Below are positions 45,831-56,269 of a stretch of 64,000 nucleotides of DNA, piece by piece. The DNA is taken from contig NZ_SLUQ01000001.1 of NCBI RefSeq assembly GCF_004345245.1, positions 310,001 through 374,000 of the forward strand, read 5' to 3'. The notes under the pieces are model-generated. The model did no database searches. It had not been told where the DNA came from and saw nothing but the letters and a program-made list of their open reading frames with translations. A program made the translations under genes and the position numbers. Source of the DNA: Rhizobium sp. BK251 (GTDB taxonomy: Bacteria; Pseudomonadota; Alphaproteobacteria; Rhizobiales; Rhizobiaceae). Each line of letters starts with the position of its first letter. Positions within the stretch are counted from its first letter, which is position 1.

Positions 45831-46877
45831 ATGCGCTACAACCAACTCGGTAATACGGGGCTGTTCGTTTCGGAAATTTGCCTGGGGACCATGACGTTCG
45901 GAGAGGCCGGCACGCCGGGATGGGCCGCCATCGTCGACGTCGATCAGGAAGCCGCCGACCGCATCGTCGAAAAGTCGCTCGCCGCCGGCGTGAATTTCAT
46001 CGACACGGCCGATGTCTATTCCTTTGGCCAGTCCGAGCGCCTCCTCGGCCAGGCGCTGAAAAATCTCGGCGTCCCGCGCAAGGACGTGGTCATCGCGACG
46101 AAGGTCTACAGCGTCATGGGCGAAAAGCCCAACGACCGCGGCGCATCGCGCGGCCACATCATGGACTCGGTCGAGGCGAGCCTTGAGCGCCTGCAGACCG
46201 ACCATATCGACCTTTACCAGATCCACGCGACCGATTCCGTCACGCCCGTCGAGGAAACGCTGAGGGCCATGGACGACCTCATCTCCCGTGGCCTGGTGCG
46301 CTATGTCGGTGTTTCCAACTGGCAGGCTTGGCGCATCGCCAAGGCACTCGGCATTTCGGACCGTCGCGGCTTTGCCCGCTTCGAGACCGTGCAGGCCTAC
46401 TATTCGATCGCCGGCCGCGATCTGGAGCGCGAGATCGTGCCGCTGATGAAGGAGGAGAAGCTCGGCCTCATGGTCTGGTCGCCGCTCGCCGGCGGCCTGC
46501 TTTCAGGTAAGTATGGTCCGGGTGCACCGGGTAACGGCGAGGGGCGCCGCGCTACCTTCGACTTTCCGCCCGTAGACAAGGACCGCGCCTGGGAATGCGT
46601 CGCCGTCATGCGCGAGATCGGCGCCAAGCACGGCGTCGGCGTGCCGGAAGTCGCGCTTGCCTGGATCCTTGCCAAGCCCTTCGTGACCAGCGTCATCATC
46701 GGCGCAAAGCGCGTCGAGCAGCTTGAGCAGAACCTCGCGGCGGTGAAGGTGAGGTTGGACGAGGAAGACATGGCCAGGCTCGATGCCGTCAGCGAGCTCT
46801 CGCCCGAATATCCCGGCTGGATGCTGGCGCGTCAGGGAGCTGCGCGCCGCCCGGTGCCCTTCGAAGCGAAAGGCTGA
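45831..46877 (+). CDS. Aldo/keto reductase
   Basis: A 348-residue NADPH-dependent reductase of the AKR TIM-barrel class, close to the voltage-channel-beta/YajO/Tas groups. Catalytic residues appear as Asp/Tyr in NFIDTADVYSFGQSERLLG, Lys in DVVIATKVYSVMG and His in LYQIHATDSVTPVEETL. The cofactor site is SVIIGAKRVEQLEQNL. It probably detoxifies aldehydes. ATG 45831 has AAAGGA upstream; the frame is open further upstream but without a better site. A bidirectional terminator lies downstream. Confidence 0.92.
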   Translation: MRYNQLGNTGLFVSEICLGTMTFGEAGTPGWAAIVDVDQEAADRIVEKSLAAGVNFIDTADVYSFGQSERLLGQALKNLGVPRKDVVIATKVYSVMGEKPNDRGASRGHIMDSVEASLERLQTDHIDLYQIHATDSVTPVEETLRAMDDLISRGLVRYVGVSNWQAWRIAKALGISDRRGFARFETVQAYYSIAGRDLEREIVPLMKEEKLGLMVWSPLAGGLLSGKYGPGAPGNGEGRRATFDFPPVDKDRAWECVAVMREIGAKHGVGVPEVALAWILAKPFVTSVIIGAKRVEQLEQNLAAVKVRLDEEDMARLDAVSELSPEYPGWMLARQGAARRPVPFEAKG

Positions 46878-46905
46878 CCCGCTCGCTCAGTAGCTGCTAT
46901 TGAAA

Positions 46906-46937
46906 GCAGACGCCGGAGCATTGGCCCCGGCGTCTGC
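46906..46937. terminator. Bidirectional terminator between aldo/keto reductase and DUF305 genes
   Basis: An 11-bp perfect stem (GCAGACGCCGG/CCGGCGTCTGC) with a 10-nt loop centred between convergent stops at 46877 and 46949. Short T-rich flanks occur on both sides, so it can serve both transcripts. Confidence 0.7.
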
Positions 46938-46948
46938 TTCGTCCGGCG

Positions 46949-47350
46949 TTAGTTGGCGTGGGCCTTCAGCCAATCCTGCATGGTCTTGATTTCGGCTTCC
47001 TGCGCCTTGATGACGTCTTCGGCCAATGCGCGCATTTCAGGATCCTTGCCATATTGAAGCTCGATCCTGGCCATGTCGATCGCTCCCTGGTGATGCGGAA
47101 TCATGCTGCGCGCAAAATCGACATCGGCGTTGCCGGTGTAGTTCAGCGCCATGTCCTCATGCATCTTGGCATTGGCCTTGGCGAAGGCTTGGCTGGAGGG
47201 ACCCTGGTCGCCGCTCGGCTGGCTCATGCCCATTTTCATGCCCATGTTGGGCTGCATGTTCATGTGGTCATGGCCCATCTCTTGCGCGGAAGCCGTGGAG
47301 ATGGAGAGCAGGGCGATGGAGCCCGCAAGAATGGTGGATTTCAGAGACAT
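46949..47350 (-). CDS. DUF305 exported protein, CopM-like metal binder
   Basis: 133 residues. Signal peptide ~1-22 (MSLKSTILAGSIALLSISTA). The mature N-terminus is dense in Met/His (MGHDHMNMQPNMGMKMGM), a copper(I)-type binding stretch. The DUF305 core has DVDFARSMIPHHQGAIDMARIELQYG, whose Met/His set is the family hallmark, and ends with EAEIKTMQDWLKAH. DUF305 proteins such as CopM bind periplasmic copper. AGAGGAAA precedes ATG 47350. It lies 82 bp downstream of another Met/His/Cys-rich exported protein, forming a likely metal-handling operon. Confidence 0.85.
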   Translation of the reverse strand: MSLKSTILAGSIALLSISTASAQEMGHDHMNMQPNMGMKMGMSQPSGDQGPSSQAFAKANAKMHEDMALNYTGNADVDFARSMIPHHQGAIDMARIELQYGKDPEMRALAEDVIKAQEAEIKTMQDWLKAHAN

Positions 47351-47432
47351 GTTGTCTTTCCTCTGTCTGACAGAATTCTCTTTCGCGTGCGACGCAGGTC
47401 GCCGCGAGTGCGGTTAAATTCGAGAAAGCGTG

Positions 47433-47807
47433 TCAGGCGCGAGGTGGGGGTGCCAGCGGCGTCGGAGCCGTATCCTGCAGCGGATCGCCGGCAAACGGCG
47501 AAGGATAGGAGAAGGCGAAGGGTCCACCGCCGTCAATGGCAATGGTCGGCGGAATGACGAGGCAAGCAGCGCAGAACGGGCTGTGCGCCATGCCGTCGCC
47601 ATGCGGGCAGGGGTTGCCGCCATCCTTCGCGACGGCGCCAGCCATCATCGCGGCATGATCCTGCGGTGCCTGGTGGTGCATGTTCTGCCCATGGTCCATC
47701 GAGGCATGCATCGCCGCGGGCGACAGCACGGGAGCATCCGCCATTACGGGCATGATCCCGTAAAGCAGCCAGGCCAGGACCATAGTGAAGGCGGCAACAA
47801 GCTTCAT
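47433..47807 (-). CDS. Exported His/Met/Cys-rich protein, partner of DUF305 gene
   Basis: 124 residues. Signal peptide ~1-24 ([23 protein letters not shown], then DAPVL). The mature chain has [24 protein letters not shown], then [21 protein letters not shown] (three Cys, with His and Met), and a Pro/Phe-rich end. The Met/His clusters and C-x2-C-type spacing point to copper or a similar soft metal. I suspect a DUF2946-like relation but cannot confirm it. It is the first gene of the pair and sets the promoter for the DUF305 gene. Confidence 0.7.
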   Translation of the reverse strand: MKLVAAFTMVLAWLLYGIMPVMADAPVLSPAAMHASMDHGQNMHHQAPQDHAAMMAGAVAKDGGNPCPHGDGMAHSPFCAACLVIPPTIAIDGGGPFAFSYPSPFAGDPLQDTAPTPLAPPPRA

Positions 47808-47997
47808 GGCGCGGACCTTACAGCCTGCTCATGGCAAATCCAAGATCGAGGCCTGCTGCTTTTTCGATGGCGGCGATCATCGATCCGCGTTCCGGGTCTT
47901 CGCCAAGGCCCGCCAGATCACGGGGTTTCGCCCTTGCCGCACTCCGCCCAATCCGCTACGTAACCGCCACTGTCATATTGACCGGATAGCACCAGAA

Positions 47998-49512
47998 ATG
48001 AACGACAAGCAGAAGAAACCACAGAAGCTCAAGGCCCGCCTGCCGCGCGGTTTCGTCGATCGCTCCGCAGCCGATATCCGCGCGGTCGAGGAAATGACCG
48101 CGCAGATCCGCAAGGTCTATGAGCATTATGGTTTCGATCCGGTCGAGACGCCGCTTTTCGAATATACCGACGCGCTCGGCAAGTTCCTGCCGGACAGCGA
48201 CCGGCCGAACGAGGGCGTCTTCTCCCTGCAGGACGACGACGAGCAGTGGATGTCGCTCCGCTACGACCTGACGGCGCCGCTCGCCCGTCACGTCGCGGAG
48301 AATTTCAACGAGATCCAGCTGCCCTACCGCACCTATCGCGCCGGCTATGTCTTCCGCAACGAAAAGCCAGGCCCCGGCCGCTTCCGCCAGTTCATGCAGT
48401 TCGATGCCGATACCGTCGGCGCCCCCGGCGTCCAGGCGGATGCCGAGATGTGCATGATGATGGCGGATACTCTGGAGGCACTCGGCATCAAGCGCGGCGA
48501 CTATGTCATCCGCGTCAACAACCGCAAGGTCCTGGATGGCGTGCTGGAGGCGATCGGCCTCGGCGGCGACGACAAGGCGACACAGCGGCTAAACGTCCTG
48601 CGCGCCATCGACAAGCTCGACAAGTTTGGCCCTGAGGGTGTTCGCCTGTTGCTTAGCGAAGGCCGGAAGGACGAGTCCGGCGATTTCACGAAGGGCGCGG
48701 GGCTCAACCACGAGCAGGTCGAAAAGGTACTGTTCTTCGTCGGCATCAAGAATTACGCCGAAAGCGCCGTCCGGCTTGCCGAACTGGTTGCCGGGACGGA
48801 GAAGGGTGTCGAGGGTGTCGACGAATTGAACTTCATCGGCGGGCTCGTGACCGACGCCGGTTATGGCCCGGATCGCATCAAGATCGACCCCTCCGTCGTC
48901 CGCGGCCTCGAATATTATACCGGCCCCGTCTACGAGGCCGAGCTCCTTTTCGACGTCACCAACGAGAAGGGAGAAAAGGTCGTCTTCGGTTCGGTCGGCG
49001 GCGGTGGGCGTTATGATGGTCTCGTCTCGCGCTTCATGGGCCAGCCGGTCCCGGCGACGGGCTTCTCCATCGGCGTATCACGCCTGATGACGGCGCTGAA
49101 GAACCTTGGCAAGCTCGGCGCGAACGAGGTCGTCGAACCGGTCCTCGTCACCGTGATGGATGGCGACGTCGAGAGCATGGGTCGCTACCAGCGCATGACG
49201 CAGCAATTGCGTGCCGCCGGCATCCGGGCGGAGATGTACCAGGGCAACTGGAAGAAGTTCGGCAACCAGCTGAAATATGCCGACCGCCGCGGCTGCCCGG
49301 TCGCCATCATCCAGGGTGGCGACGAGCGCGCCCAAGGCGTCGTCCAGATCAAGGATCTGATCGAGGGCAAGCGCCTTTCCGGCGAGATCGAGGACAATGC
49401 AAGCTGGCGCGAGGCGCGGGTTGCGCAGGACACGGTGCCGGAAGGCGAACTTGTCGCCAAGGTCCGGGAAATCCTCGATGCCCAGCGCGAGGATCGCGAG
49501 AGGGCCGGGTGA
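47998..49512 (+). CDS. hisS: Histidyl-tRNA synthetase
   Basis: A 504-residue class II synthetase of the alphaproteobacterial type. Motif 2 and histidine-binding segments read [48 protein letters not shown], the HisA region is [15 protein letters not shown], and motif 3 is [30 protein letters not shown]. The C-terminal anticodon domain is [18 protein letters not shown]. Alphaproteobacterial enzymes usually read tRNA-His lacking G-1; that trait cannot be read here. ATG 47998 is chosen because the peptide then begins [21 protein letters not shown]. hisZ follows with no gap. Confidence 0.97.
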   Translation: MNDKQKKPQKLKARLPRGFVDRSAADIRAVEEMTAQIRKVYEHYGFDPVETPLFEYTDALGKFLPDSDRPNEGVFSLQDDDEQWMSLRYDLTAPLARHVAENFNEIQLPYRTYRAGYVFRNEKPGPGRFRQFMQFDADTVGAPGVQADAEMCMMMADTLEALGIKRGDYVIRVNNRKVLDGVLEAIGLGGDDKATQRLNVLRAIDKLDKFGPEGVRLLLSEGRKDESGDFTKGAGLNHEQVEKVLFFVGIKNYAESAVRLAELVAGTEKGVEGVDELNFIGGLVTDAGYGPDRIKIDPSVVRGLEYYTGPVYEAELLFDVTNEKGEKVVFGSVGGGGRYDGLVSRFMGQPVPATGFSIGVSRLMTALKNLGKLGANEVVEPVLVTVMDGDVESMGRYQRMTQQLRAAGIRAEMYQGNWKKFGNQLKYADRRGCPVAIIQGGDERAQGVVQIKDLIEGKRLSGEIEDNASWREARVAQDTVPEGELVAKVREILDAQREDRERAG

Positions 49513-50634
49513 ATGCCGCTCATCAACCAGCCGGATTTCGCTGACGAACTGCTCGCCGAATTCGCGGCCCGGCGGACCGAGCGGGTGGATACGCCCGTCA
49601 TCCAGCCGGCAGAGCCCTTCCTCGACATCGCCGGCGAGGACTTGCGCCGCCGCATCTTCATGACCGAAAGCGAGACGGGGGCCAGTCTCTGCCTGAGGCC
49701 CGAATTCACGATTCCGGTCTGTCTGCGCCACATCGAAACGGCAACCGGCACGCCGAAGCGCTATTCCTATCTCGGCGAGGTTTTCCGCCAGCGCCGCGAC
49801 GGCAGCAACGAGTTCTATCAGGCCGGCATCGAGGATCTCGGCGACATCAATATATCGAGCGCGGATGCGCGCGCGATCAGCGATGCGACGGCCGTTCTCG
49901 GGCGGCTGCTTCCCGGCAGGCGTCTTTCCGTGACGCTCGGCGACCAGGCCGTCTTCGAGGCCGTTGTACAGGCGCTTGGCCTGCCGCTTGGCTGGCAGAA
50001 GCGCCTGATCCACGCCTTTGGCAACATGGTCCATCTGGAAGCGCTTCTTAGCAGCCTTGTCAGCCCGCAGTTCGTCACCGGCCTCGATGATGACGTCGCA
50101 AGGCTGGTCGGAAGGGACGACGAGGCAGCGCTCGTCGCGCACATCGAGAACACCATGCAGGTGACCGGCTATTCGTCGAACGCGAGTCGCTCGCCGCAGG
50201 AGATCGCCCGCCGCCTCAAGGAAAAGCTGATCCTGTCCGAAACGCGTCTGGACGACGCGGCCTTCCGCGTGCTGGAGCAATTCCTTTCGCTGAGAGTTCC
50301 ACTTTTCAATGCCTCGGCCACCTTGTCGGGTTTCGCGGATGGCGCTGGATTGAAGCTCGGAAACGCGCTTTCCCGATTTGACGGCCGCGTGGCGGCTCTC
50401 GCAAACGCCGGCATCGACCTCTCGATCGTCGAATACCGCGCGGCATTCGGACGCCCGCTCGACTACTACACCGGCCTTGTCTTCGAGGTCGGCGTCGATG
50501 GATCGGACGCCGTCCTCGCGGGCGGCGGGCGCTTCGACCGGCTTCTCACTTTCCTCGGCGCGAAGGACCGCATCCCCGCCGTCGGCTTCTCGCTCTGGCT
50601 CGACCGCATCGAAACGGCGAGGGCCGCACCATGA
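49513..50634 (+). CDS. hisZ: ATP phosphoribosyltransferase regulatory subunit HisZ
   Basis: A 373-residue paralogue of the HisS catalytic core without aminoacylation ability and without the anticodon domain. Blocks include [69 protein letters not shown] and [13 protein letters not shown], the eroded HisA/motif 3 equivalents. HisZ binds short HisG and restores activity and histidine feedback. The ATG abuts the hisS stop and hisG overlaps its end (ATGA), a tightly coupled triad. Confidence 0.95.
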   Translation: MPLINQPDFADELLAEFAARRTERVDTPVIQPAEPFLDIAGEDLRRRIFMTESETGASLCLRPEFTIPVCLRHIETATGTPKRYSYLGEVFRQRRDGSNEFYQAGIEDLGDINISSADARAISDATAVLGRLLPGRRLSVTLGDQAVFEAVVQALGLPLGWQKRLIHAFGNMVHLEALLSSLVSPQFVTGLDDDVARLVGRDDEAALVAHIENTMQVTGYSSNASRSPQEIARRLKEKLILSETRLDDAAFRVLEQFLSLRVPLFNASATLSGFADGAGLKLGNALSRFDGRVAALANAGIDLSIVEYRAAFGRPLDYYTGLVFEVGVDGSDAVLAGGGRFDRLLTFLGAKDRIPAVGFSLWLDRIETARAAP

Positions 50635-51326
50635 CGATCACCATTGCGCTGCCATCCAAGGGCCGGATGAAGGACGACGCCTCGGCGATATTCGAGCGTG
50701 CCGGCATGCGGATCGCCGCAGTCGGCAATGACCGTTCCTACCGTGGCCGGGTCGAAGGTTGGGACGATGTCGAGATAGCCTTCCTCTCGGCGTCCGAAAT
50801 CTCTCGCGAGCTTTCCAACGGCACGATCGATTTTGGCGTAACGGGCGAGGATCTCATCCGCGAAGGCATCGCGGAAGCTGATCGACGGGTGGAAATCTGC
50901 GCCCGCCTCGGCTTCGGCCAGGCAAATGTCGTGGTCGCCGTGCCGGAGATCTGGCTGGACGTGGACAGCATGGCCGACCTCGGCGATGTCGCTGCCGATT
51001 TTCGCGCACGCCACGGCCGACGCCTCGCGATCGCCACGAAGTACTGGCGCCTCACGCAGCAATTCTTCTCGAGCCAGCATGGCATCCAGCTCTATCGCAT
51101 CGTCGAGAGCCTGGGTGCGACCGAAGGAGCGCCGGCCTCCGGCTCGGCGGATATCATCGTCGACATCACCTCGACCGGCTCGACACTGAAGGCCAATCAC
51201 CTGAAGGTCCTCTCCGACGGTATCATCCTTCGCTCCGAAGCCTGCCTGGTGCGGGCGAGGAAGGATAGCCACGCCGGAGACCCGGTGGTCGATCGAATTG
51301 CCGCGGCCATCGGCTTCGCTCTCTGA
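50631..51326 (+). CDS. hisG: ATP phosphoribosyltransferase catalytic subunit, short form HisG
   Basis: A 231-residue HisG(S) catalysing ATP + PRPP to phosphoribosyl-ATP, step one of histidine synthesis. It starts [17 protein letters not shown], with [15 protein letters not shown] and the PRPP loop in [18 protein letters not shown]. It lacks the C-terminal ~80-residue regulatory domain of long HisG, matching its dependence on HisZ. It is the last gene of the hisS-hisZ-hisG unit. A terminator follows, with its T run on the opposite strand. Confidence 0.97.
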   Translation: MTITIALPSKGRMKDDASAIFERAGMRIAAVGNDRSYRGRVEGWDDVEIAFLSASEISRELSNGTIDFGVTGEDLIREGIAEADRRVEICARLGFGQANVVVAVPEIWLDVDSMADLGDVAADFRARHGRRLAIATKYWRLTQQFFSSQHGIQLYRIVESLGATEGAPASGSADIIVDITSTGSTLKANHLKVLSDGIILRSEACLVRARKDSHAGDPVVDRIAAAIGFAL

Positions 51327-51343
51327 AATCCCTATCCGAATAC

Positions 51344-51373
51344 AAAAAGCCCGCCGTTGTTGAGACGGCGGGC
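51344..51373 (-). terminator. Terminator of the DoxX gene
   Basis: GCCCGCCGT/ACGGCGGGC 9-bp perfect stem, 7-nt loop; the minus strand continues with TTTTTG. It is placed 36 bp past the DoxX stop and 23 bp after hisG, so it may halt both. Confidence 0.85.
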
Positions 51374-51408
51374 AGTATGGCTGGAGGCCTGTCGGAGGTA
51401 TTTCGGTA

Positions 51409-51852
51409 TCAGGCCGTCACAAGCGAACCGCGGCGGGCGTCTACGGAGTAGAGGCCAGGGCCGAAGGTTGCGAGGAAGATGTAGGCACCTGCAAGGGTCA
51501 GGTTCTTCATCACCATGATCTGGTTCAGCGCGTTGATCCAGCCGAGTGCTGCATCAGGCCAGCCCGGAACGGCGACGGCGCCGGTGTGGAAGGCGAGGCC
51601 GGTGAATACGCAGAAGGCTGCGAGTGCCCAGCCGACGATGCGCGTCTGGAAGCCGGCGATGACTGCGAGGCCGGTGACGAGTTCGAAGATGCCGGCAACG
51701 TAGGCCAGCAGTACCGAGGCGGGGAGGCCGGCACCCGCGATCATGCCGGCCGTGCCGGAGGGGTCGATCAGCTTGCCGTAGCCGGTATAGACGAACATGA
51801 AGCCGAGCAGGACGCGTGCGCCGAGCAGGATGATGTTGGAAGTGTTGGACAT
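51409..51852 (-). CDS. DoxX-family membrane protein
   Basis: 147 residues with four membrane spans. The DoxX signature is LLGARVLLGFMFVYTGYGKLIDPSGTAGMIAGAGLPASVLLAYVAGIFELVTGLAVIAGF at the N-terminal half. The last loop holds NQIMVMKNLTLAGAYIFLATFGPG. Bacterial DoxX proteins are associated with thiol/oxidative stress responses and sulfur oxidation, usually without defined catalysis. It is divergent from a glutathione S-transferase gene across 218 bp, which suggests joint control by a redox-related signal. Confidence 0.88.
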   Translation of the reverse strand: MSNTSNIILLGARVLLGFMFVYTGYGKLIDPSGTAGMIAGAGLPASVLLAYVAGIFELVTGLAVIAGFQTRIVGWALAAFCVFTGLAFHTGAVAVPGWPDAALGWINALNQIMVMKNLTLAGAYIFLATFGPGLYSVDARRGSLVTA

Positions 51853-52070
51853 CGTTGTCTCCGCTTGAGTGTTTCGAGTGTCGGTTGAATAAGTGCTTTG
51901 TTGAAACTCTTGTCGCCGATTTTCTTGTTATTGGAAAGATAAACGACAGCAGACACTTTGTTCACTATTGTGGAACGATGGGCGCGCTTTTTTGATGTGT
52001 CGAGGCGGTTTGCGTCTTGTGCTTGACGAGCCCCGGACCCTATCTAGGAGCCATTGCAACGGAGGCCCTA

Positions 52071-52778
52071 ATGGCAGATCTTTCAGCTTTTCCAATTACC
52101 AAGCGCTGGCCGGCCAGCAATCCGGAAATTATTCAGCTCTATTCGCTCCCGACGCCCAATGGCATCAAGATTTCAGTCGTCCTGGAAGAGTTGGGGCTGC
52201 CCTACGAGCCGCATCTGATCTCGTTCGCGACCAACGACCAGAAGTCGCCGGAATTCGTTTCACTCAATCCGAACGGCCGGATTCCCGCCATCATCGATCC
52301 GAACGGCCCGGACGGAAAGCCGATCGGCATCTTCGAGTCGGGCGCGATCCTCGTCTATCTCGCCGAGAAGACCGGCAAGCTCATTCCTGCAGATGCAGCG
52401 GGCCGCTACGAGGTGCTGCAATGGGTGTTCTTCCAGATGGGAGGCGTCGGGCCGATGTTCGGCCAGTTCGGCCACTTCTTCAAATTCGCGGCCGACAAGG
52501 TGGCGAACAACTCCTATCCGATGGAGCGCTATCGGGATGAGAGCCGCCGGCTTCTGGGCGTGCTCGAGGGCCGCCTGCAGGGCAGGCAGTGGATCATGGG
52601 CGATCTCTATACCATCGCCGACATCGCGACCTTCCCCTGGGTGCGTGGTCTCGACGTTTCCTATGGCGGCGCCGAGGTTCTCCGCCTCGCCGAGTTCCCG
52701 AACGTCATGGCCTGGCTCGCCCGCGCGCTGGAAAGGCCCGCCGCTGCACGCGGCCTCAATATCCCTGCTCGGGCCTGA
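52071..52778 (+). CDS. Glutathione S-transferase, Nu class (YfcG/YghU-like)
   Basis: A 235-residue cytosolic GST. The thioredoxin-like domain has IIQLYSLPTPNGIKISVVLEELGLPYE (TPNG motif of Nu-class disulfide-bond reductases), SLNPNGRIPAIID and the glutathione-binding FESGAILVYLAEKTG. The helical C-domain has LQWVFFQMGGVGPMFGQFGHF and YTIADIATFPWVRGL. YfcG and YghU reduce organic disulfides with glutathione. GGAGG precedes ATG 52071; an earlier in-frame Met at 52017 is unlikely. Likely function is thiol repair. Confidence 0.92.
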   Translation: MADLSAFPITKRWPASNPEIIQLYSLPTPNGIKISVVLEELGLPYEPHLISFATNDQKSPEFVSLNPNGRIPAIIDPNGPDGKPIGIFESGAILVYLAEKTGKLIPADAAGRYEVLQWVFFQMGGVGPMFGQFGHFFKFAADKVANNSYPMERYRDESRRLLGVLEGRLQGRQWIMGDLYTIADIATFPWVRGLDVSYGGAEVLRLAEFPNVMAWLARALERPAAARGLNIPARA

Positions 52779-52805
52779 GGCCGGCGATCCAACCGCTTGA
52801 AAGAA

Positions 52806-52830
52806 GGGAAGGCCGGGAGACCGGCCTCCC
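52806..52830. terminator. Hairpin between GST gene and convergent PAS-like gene
   Basis: GGGAAGGCCGG/CCGGCCTCCC with one bulged base and a GAGA tetraloop, lying 12-52 bp from two convergent stops. Pyrimidine-rich flank on the minus strand (CTTCTTTC). Probably bidirectional but weak. Confidence 0.5.
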
Positions 52831-52841
52831 AACCCGCAAGG

Positions 52842-53375
52842 TCAGATGGGTGCAACGCGCTTGCCTGGACCGGCGACCTTGGCGCCTGCATCCAGCTTGA
52901 AACGCGGGAATATGAACAGACCGATGATCCTTCCCGCATATTTCCGGTCGTGCCCGCTCGATTCGCCCATGCAGAACAGCGGCTGCCGCTGCCCGGCCTT
53001 CGTGGCGATCGTGGTGGAAAAGCAGAAGGAAGAGGGGCTGGTCGCAGCCTGTTCGAAGAGCTCGATGATGCGCCGGTGGTCGCGCGTGTCGTAGCACCGC
53101 ATCAGGCTCAGCAGGCCGCATTCGCGCGACGGCAGGCCGTGAAGCGCGGCACCCCATTCGCCAAGGCTGATCGAGCCGCTCGACAGGTCGCCGCTCCAGC
53201 CCTCGGTTACGGAAAACTGTGCCAGGAGGTCCCGGCTCTGAATTCCGGGCTCCAGCGAGCCCGGCACGAAAGGTGTGCCAAGATTGGCATTGGCAATGTT
53301 GAACACGGTGCTCCCCAGCTCCCGGTGCGGCTTCGCTGGCCGCACGTTCCTGTCAAAAGATGTTTGCATATTCAT
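52842..53375 (-). CDS. PAS-like single-domain protein
   Basis: 177 residues. The middle resembles a PAS fold: GDLSSGSISLGEWGAALHGL, then LLSLMRCYDTRDHRRIIELFEQAATSPSSFCFSTTIA and a final strand RIIGLFIFPRFKLD. There is no attached HTH, kinase or cyclase, so it would be a stand-alone sensor or adaptor. The start is uncertain (in-frame ATGs at 53375 and 53369, no strong ribosome site). It is a single gene with a long AT-rich upstream region. I am not sure of the family; a degenerate PAS is the best reading. Confidence 0.6.
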   Translation of the reverse strand: MNMQTSFDRNVRPAKPHRELGSTVFNIANANLGTPFVPGSLEPGIQSRDLLAQFSVTEGWSGDLSSGSISLGEWGAALHGLPSRECGLLSLMRCYDTRDHRRIIELFEQAATSPSSFCFSTTIATKAGQRQPLFCMGESSGHDRKYAGRIIGLFIFPRFKLDAGAKVAGPGKRVAPI

Positions 53376-53826
53376 CAAGCTGCTGCGTCATGCAGTGGCT
53401 TGCCGGCACTAAAATCGCAGTGCTGCTCGAAATGGTGGCAAGGCACTCGAGCCTGCAACAGGCGGTTATTCTGCTGCCCTTGCGTCAAAATAGAAAAATG
53501 AACAGTTCGGAACCGAAACAAATATTCCCGTCTGCGCGAGTTACATAAGTTTCGTGCCGACAGCAATGACTTTCTAGGGGTCATGCGGACTGGCCGGATG
53601 ATTATTGATACGCCGTGAAAATGCAAGTTTTCCAATAAACAGGCTCTATAAATAGAGAAGACTGTCGAAAAGCTGCGTATTTTCGGGAAAATTCTGCAGA
53701 TATTCTGCAACTGGAAGGTAAGTCGGCGAATTTTACAGCGCTGAGGCCCGCCTGTTGTCCCGATTGGCGCCGCAAGCCTCGCGAAAGTCTCGAGCTCTTC
53801 GCCAGGTTGCCGCAGGCAGTGACGGA
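53376..53826. other. Intergenic region, no gene seen
   Basis: About 450 bp, lower in GC than the surroundings between 53510 and 53720. It holds a near repeat (ATTCTGCAG-AT-ATTCTGCAA around 53690-53710) and a short palindrome CTCTAT-AA-ATAGAG near 53643-53656. It probably contains the promoter of the PAS-like gene. No coding frame with a plausible start and composition was found. Confidence 0.4.
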
Positions 53827-53858
53827 AAAGAAAAAGGGCGATCCGAAGACCGCCCTTT
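53827..53858 (-). terminator. groEL terminator with UUCG tetraloop
   Basis: On the minus strand an 11-bp stem (AAAGGGCGGTC/GATCGCCCTTT, one wobble) closed by TTCG is followed by a TTCTTTTC tract, 40 bp past the groEL stop. Confidence 0.85.
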
Positions 53859-53897
53859 CCGAACTGAACCGGATGGCCCAGATGCGAGACCTCAGTC

Positions 53898-55565
<1,668 letters not shown>

Positions 55566-55595
55566 TCAGCGAAATTTCGATAGAGCGACCGGCGA

Positions 55596-55892
55596 TCAGC
55601 CGATAACGCCCATGATGTCGGCTTCCTTCATGATCAGAAGGTCTTCGCCGTTGAGCTTGACTTCCGTGCCGGACCACTTGCCGAACAGGACGCGGTCGCC
55701 GACCTTTACGTCGAGAGCGACGATCTTGCCGCTTTCGTCACGGGCGCCCGAACCGACGGCGACGATTTCGCCTTCCTGCGGCTTTTCCTTGGCGGTGTCC
55801 GGAATGATGATGCCGCCCTTGGTCTTTTCTTCGGACTCAACGCGGCGGACGACGACGCGATCGTGAAGGGGGCGGAAGTTGGTGCTTGCCAT
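55596..55892 (-). CDS. groES: 10-kDa co-chaperonin GroES
   Basis: A 98-residue heptameric lid of GroEL. It begins [38 protein letters not shown], with the mobile loop KTKGGIIIP and the C-terminal [28 protein letters not shown]. First gene of the heat-shock operon. A CIRCE element ~57 bp upstream indicates HrcA repression. Confidence 0.98.
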   Translation of the reverse strand: MASTNFRPLHDRVVVRRVESEEKTKGGIIIPDTAKEKPQEGEIVAVGSGARDESGKIVALDVKVGDRVLFGKWSGTEVKLNGEDLLIMKEADIMGVIG

Positions 55893-55949
55893 TGTCTAAT
55901 CCCTCGATCAAATGACATTTGCGGAACAGGGAGTTCCACACGGGTGACG

Positions 55950-55976
55950 TTAGCACTCCTCAGCGATGAGTGCTAG
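55950..55976. promoter_or_regulatory. CIRCE element (HrcA operator) of groESL
   Basis: TTAGCACTC-N9-GAGTGCTAG, matching the CIRCE consensus at all but the last base of the right arm. It lies 58-84 bp upstream of the groES start. The remaining DNA to 56160 holds no gene. Confidence 0.95.
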
Positions 55977-56164
55977 CGCGGTGGATTTAGGGGTGGTGCC
56001 TGGGGGAGTCAAGGCAGGCCGCAAATTTTTCTCGATCAGGCGTTGCGCCGCTTACGTGGGCACAGGTGCGAGGTTCGAGGGCGGAATCCGGAGCCTTGCG
56101 CAAGGGTCGTTGGCCCGCAATGACTTACCGATTTTCATGGCAGCTTGATGACGTTTCCGGATGA

Positions 56165-56194
56165 TTGACTTTCTGCCGATTTGTTGTTTAACAA
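56165..56194 (+). promoter_or_regulatory. Putative chrBA promoter with overlapping palindrome
   Basis: TTGACT (56165-56170) and TTAACA (56188-56193) sit 17 bp apart like -35 and -10 boxes. A perfect 11-bp palindrome TTGTTTAACAA (56184-56194) covers the -10, suited to a repressor. ChrB of other bacteria is a chromate-responsive regulator, so self-control is conceivable. Prediction only. Confidence 0.45.
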
Positions 56195-56269
56195 AACCAT
56201 GGGGTTTGCGGATACCTCACGAGGCGTCATGCTGGAATCGCGCGTCCAACTCTTCAGAAGGGACGTAAC

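Noticed and set aside
49078..50280. A 400-codon minus-strand open frame
   Set aside because: Antisense to hisS/hisZ; no start context or domain.
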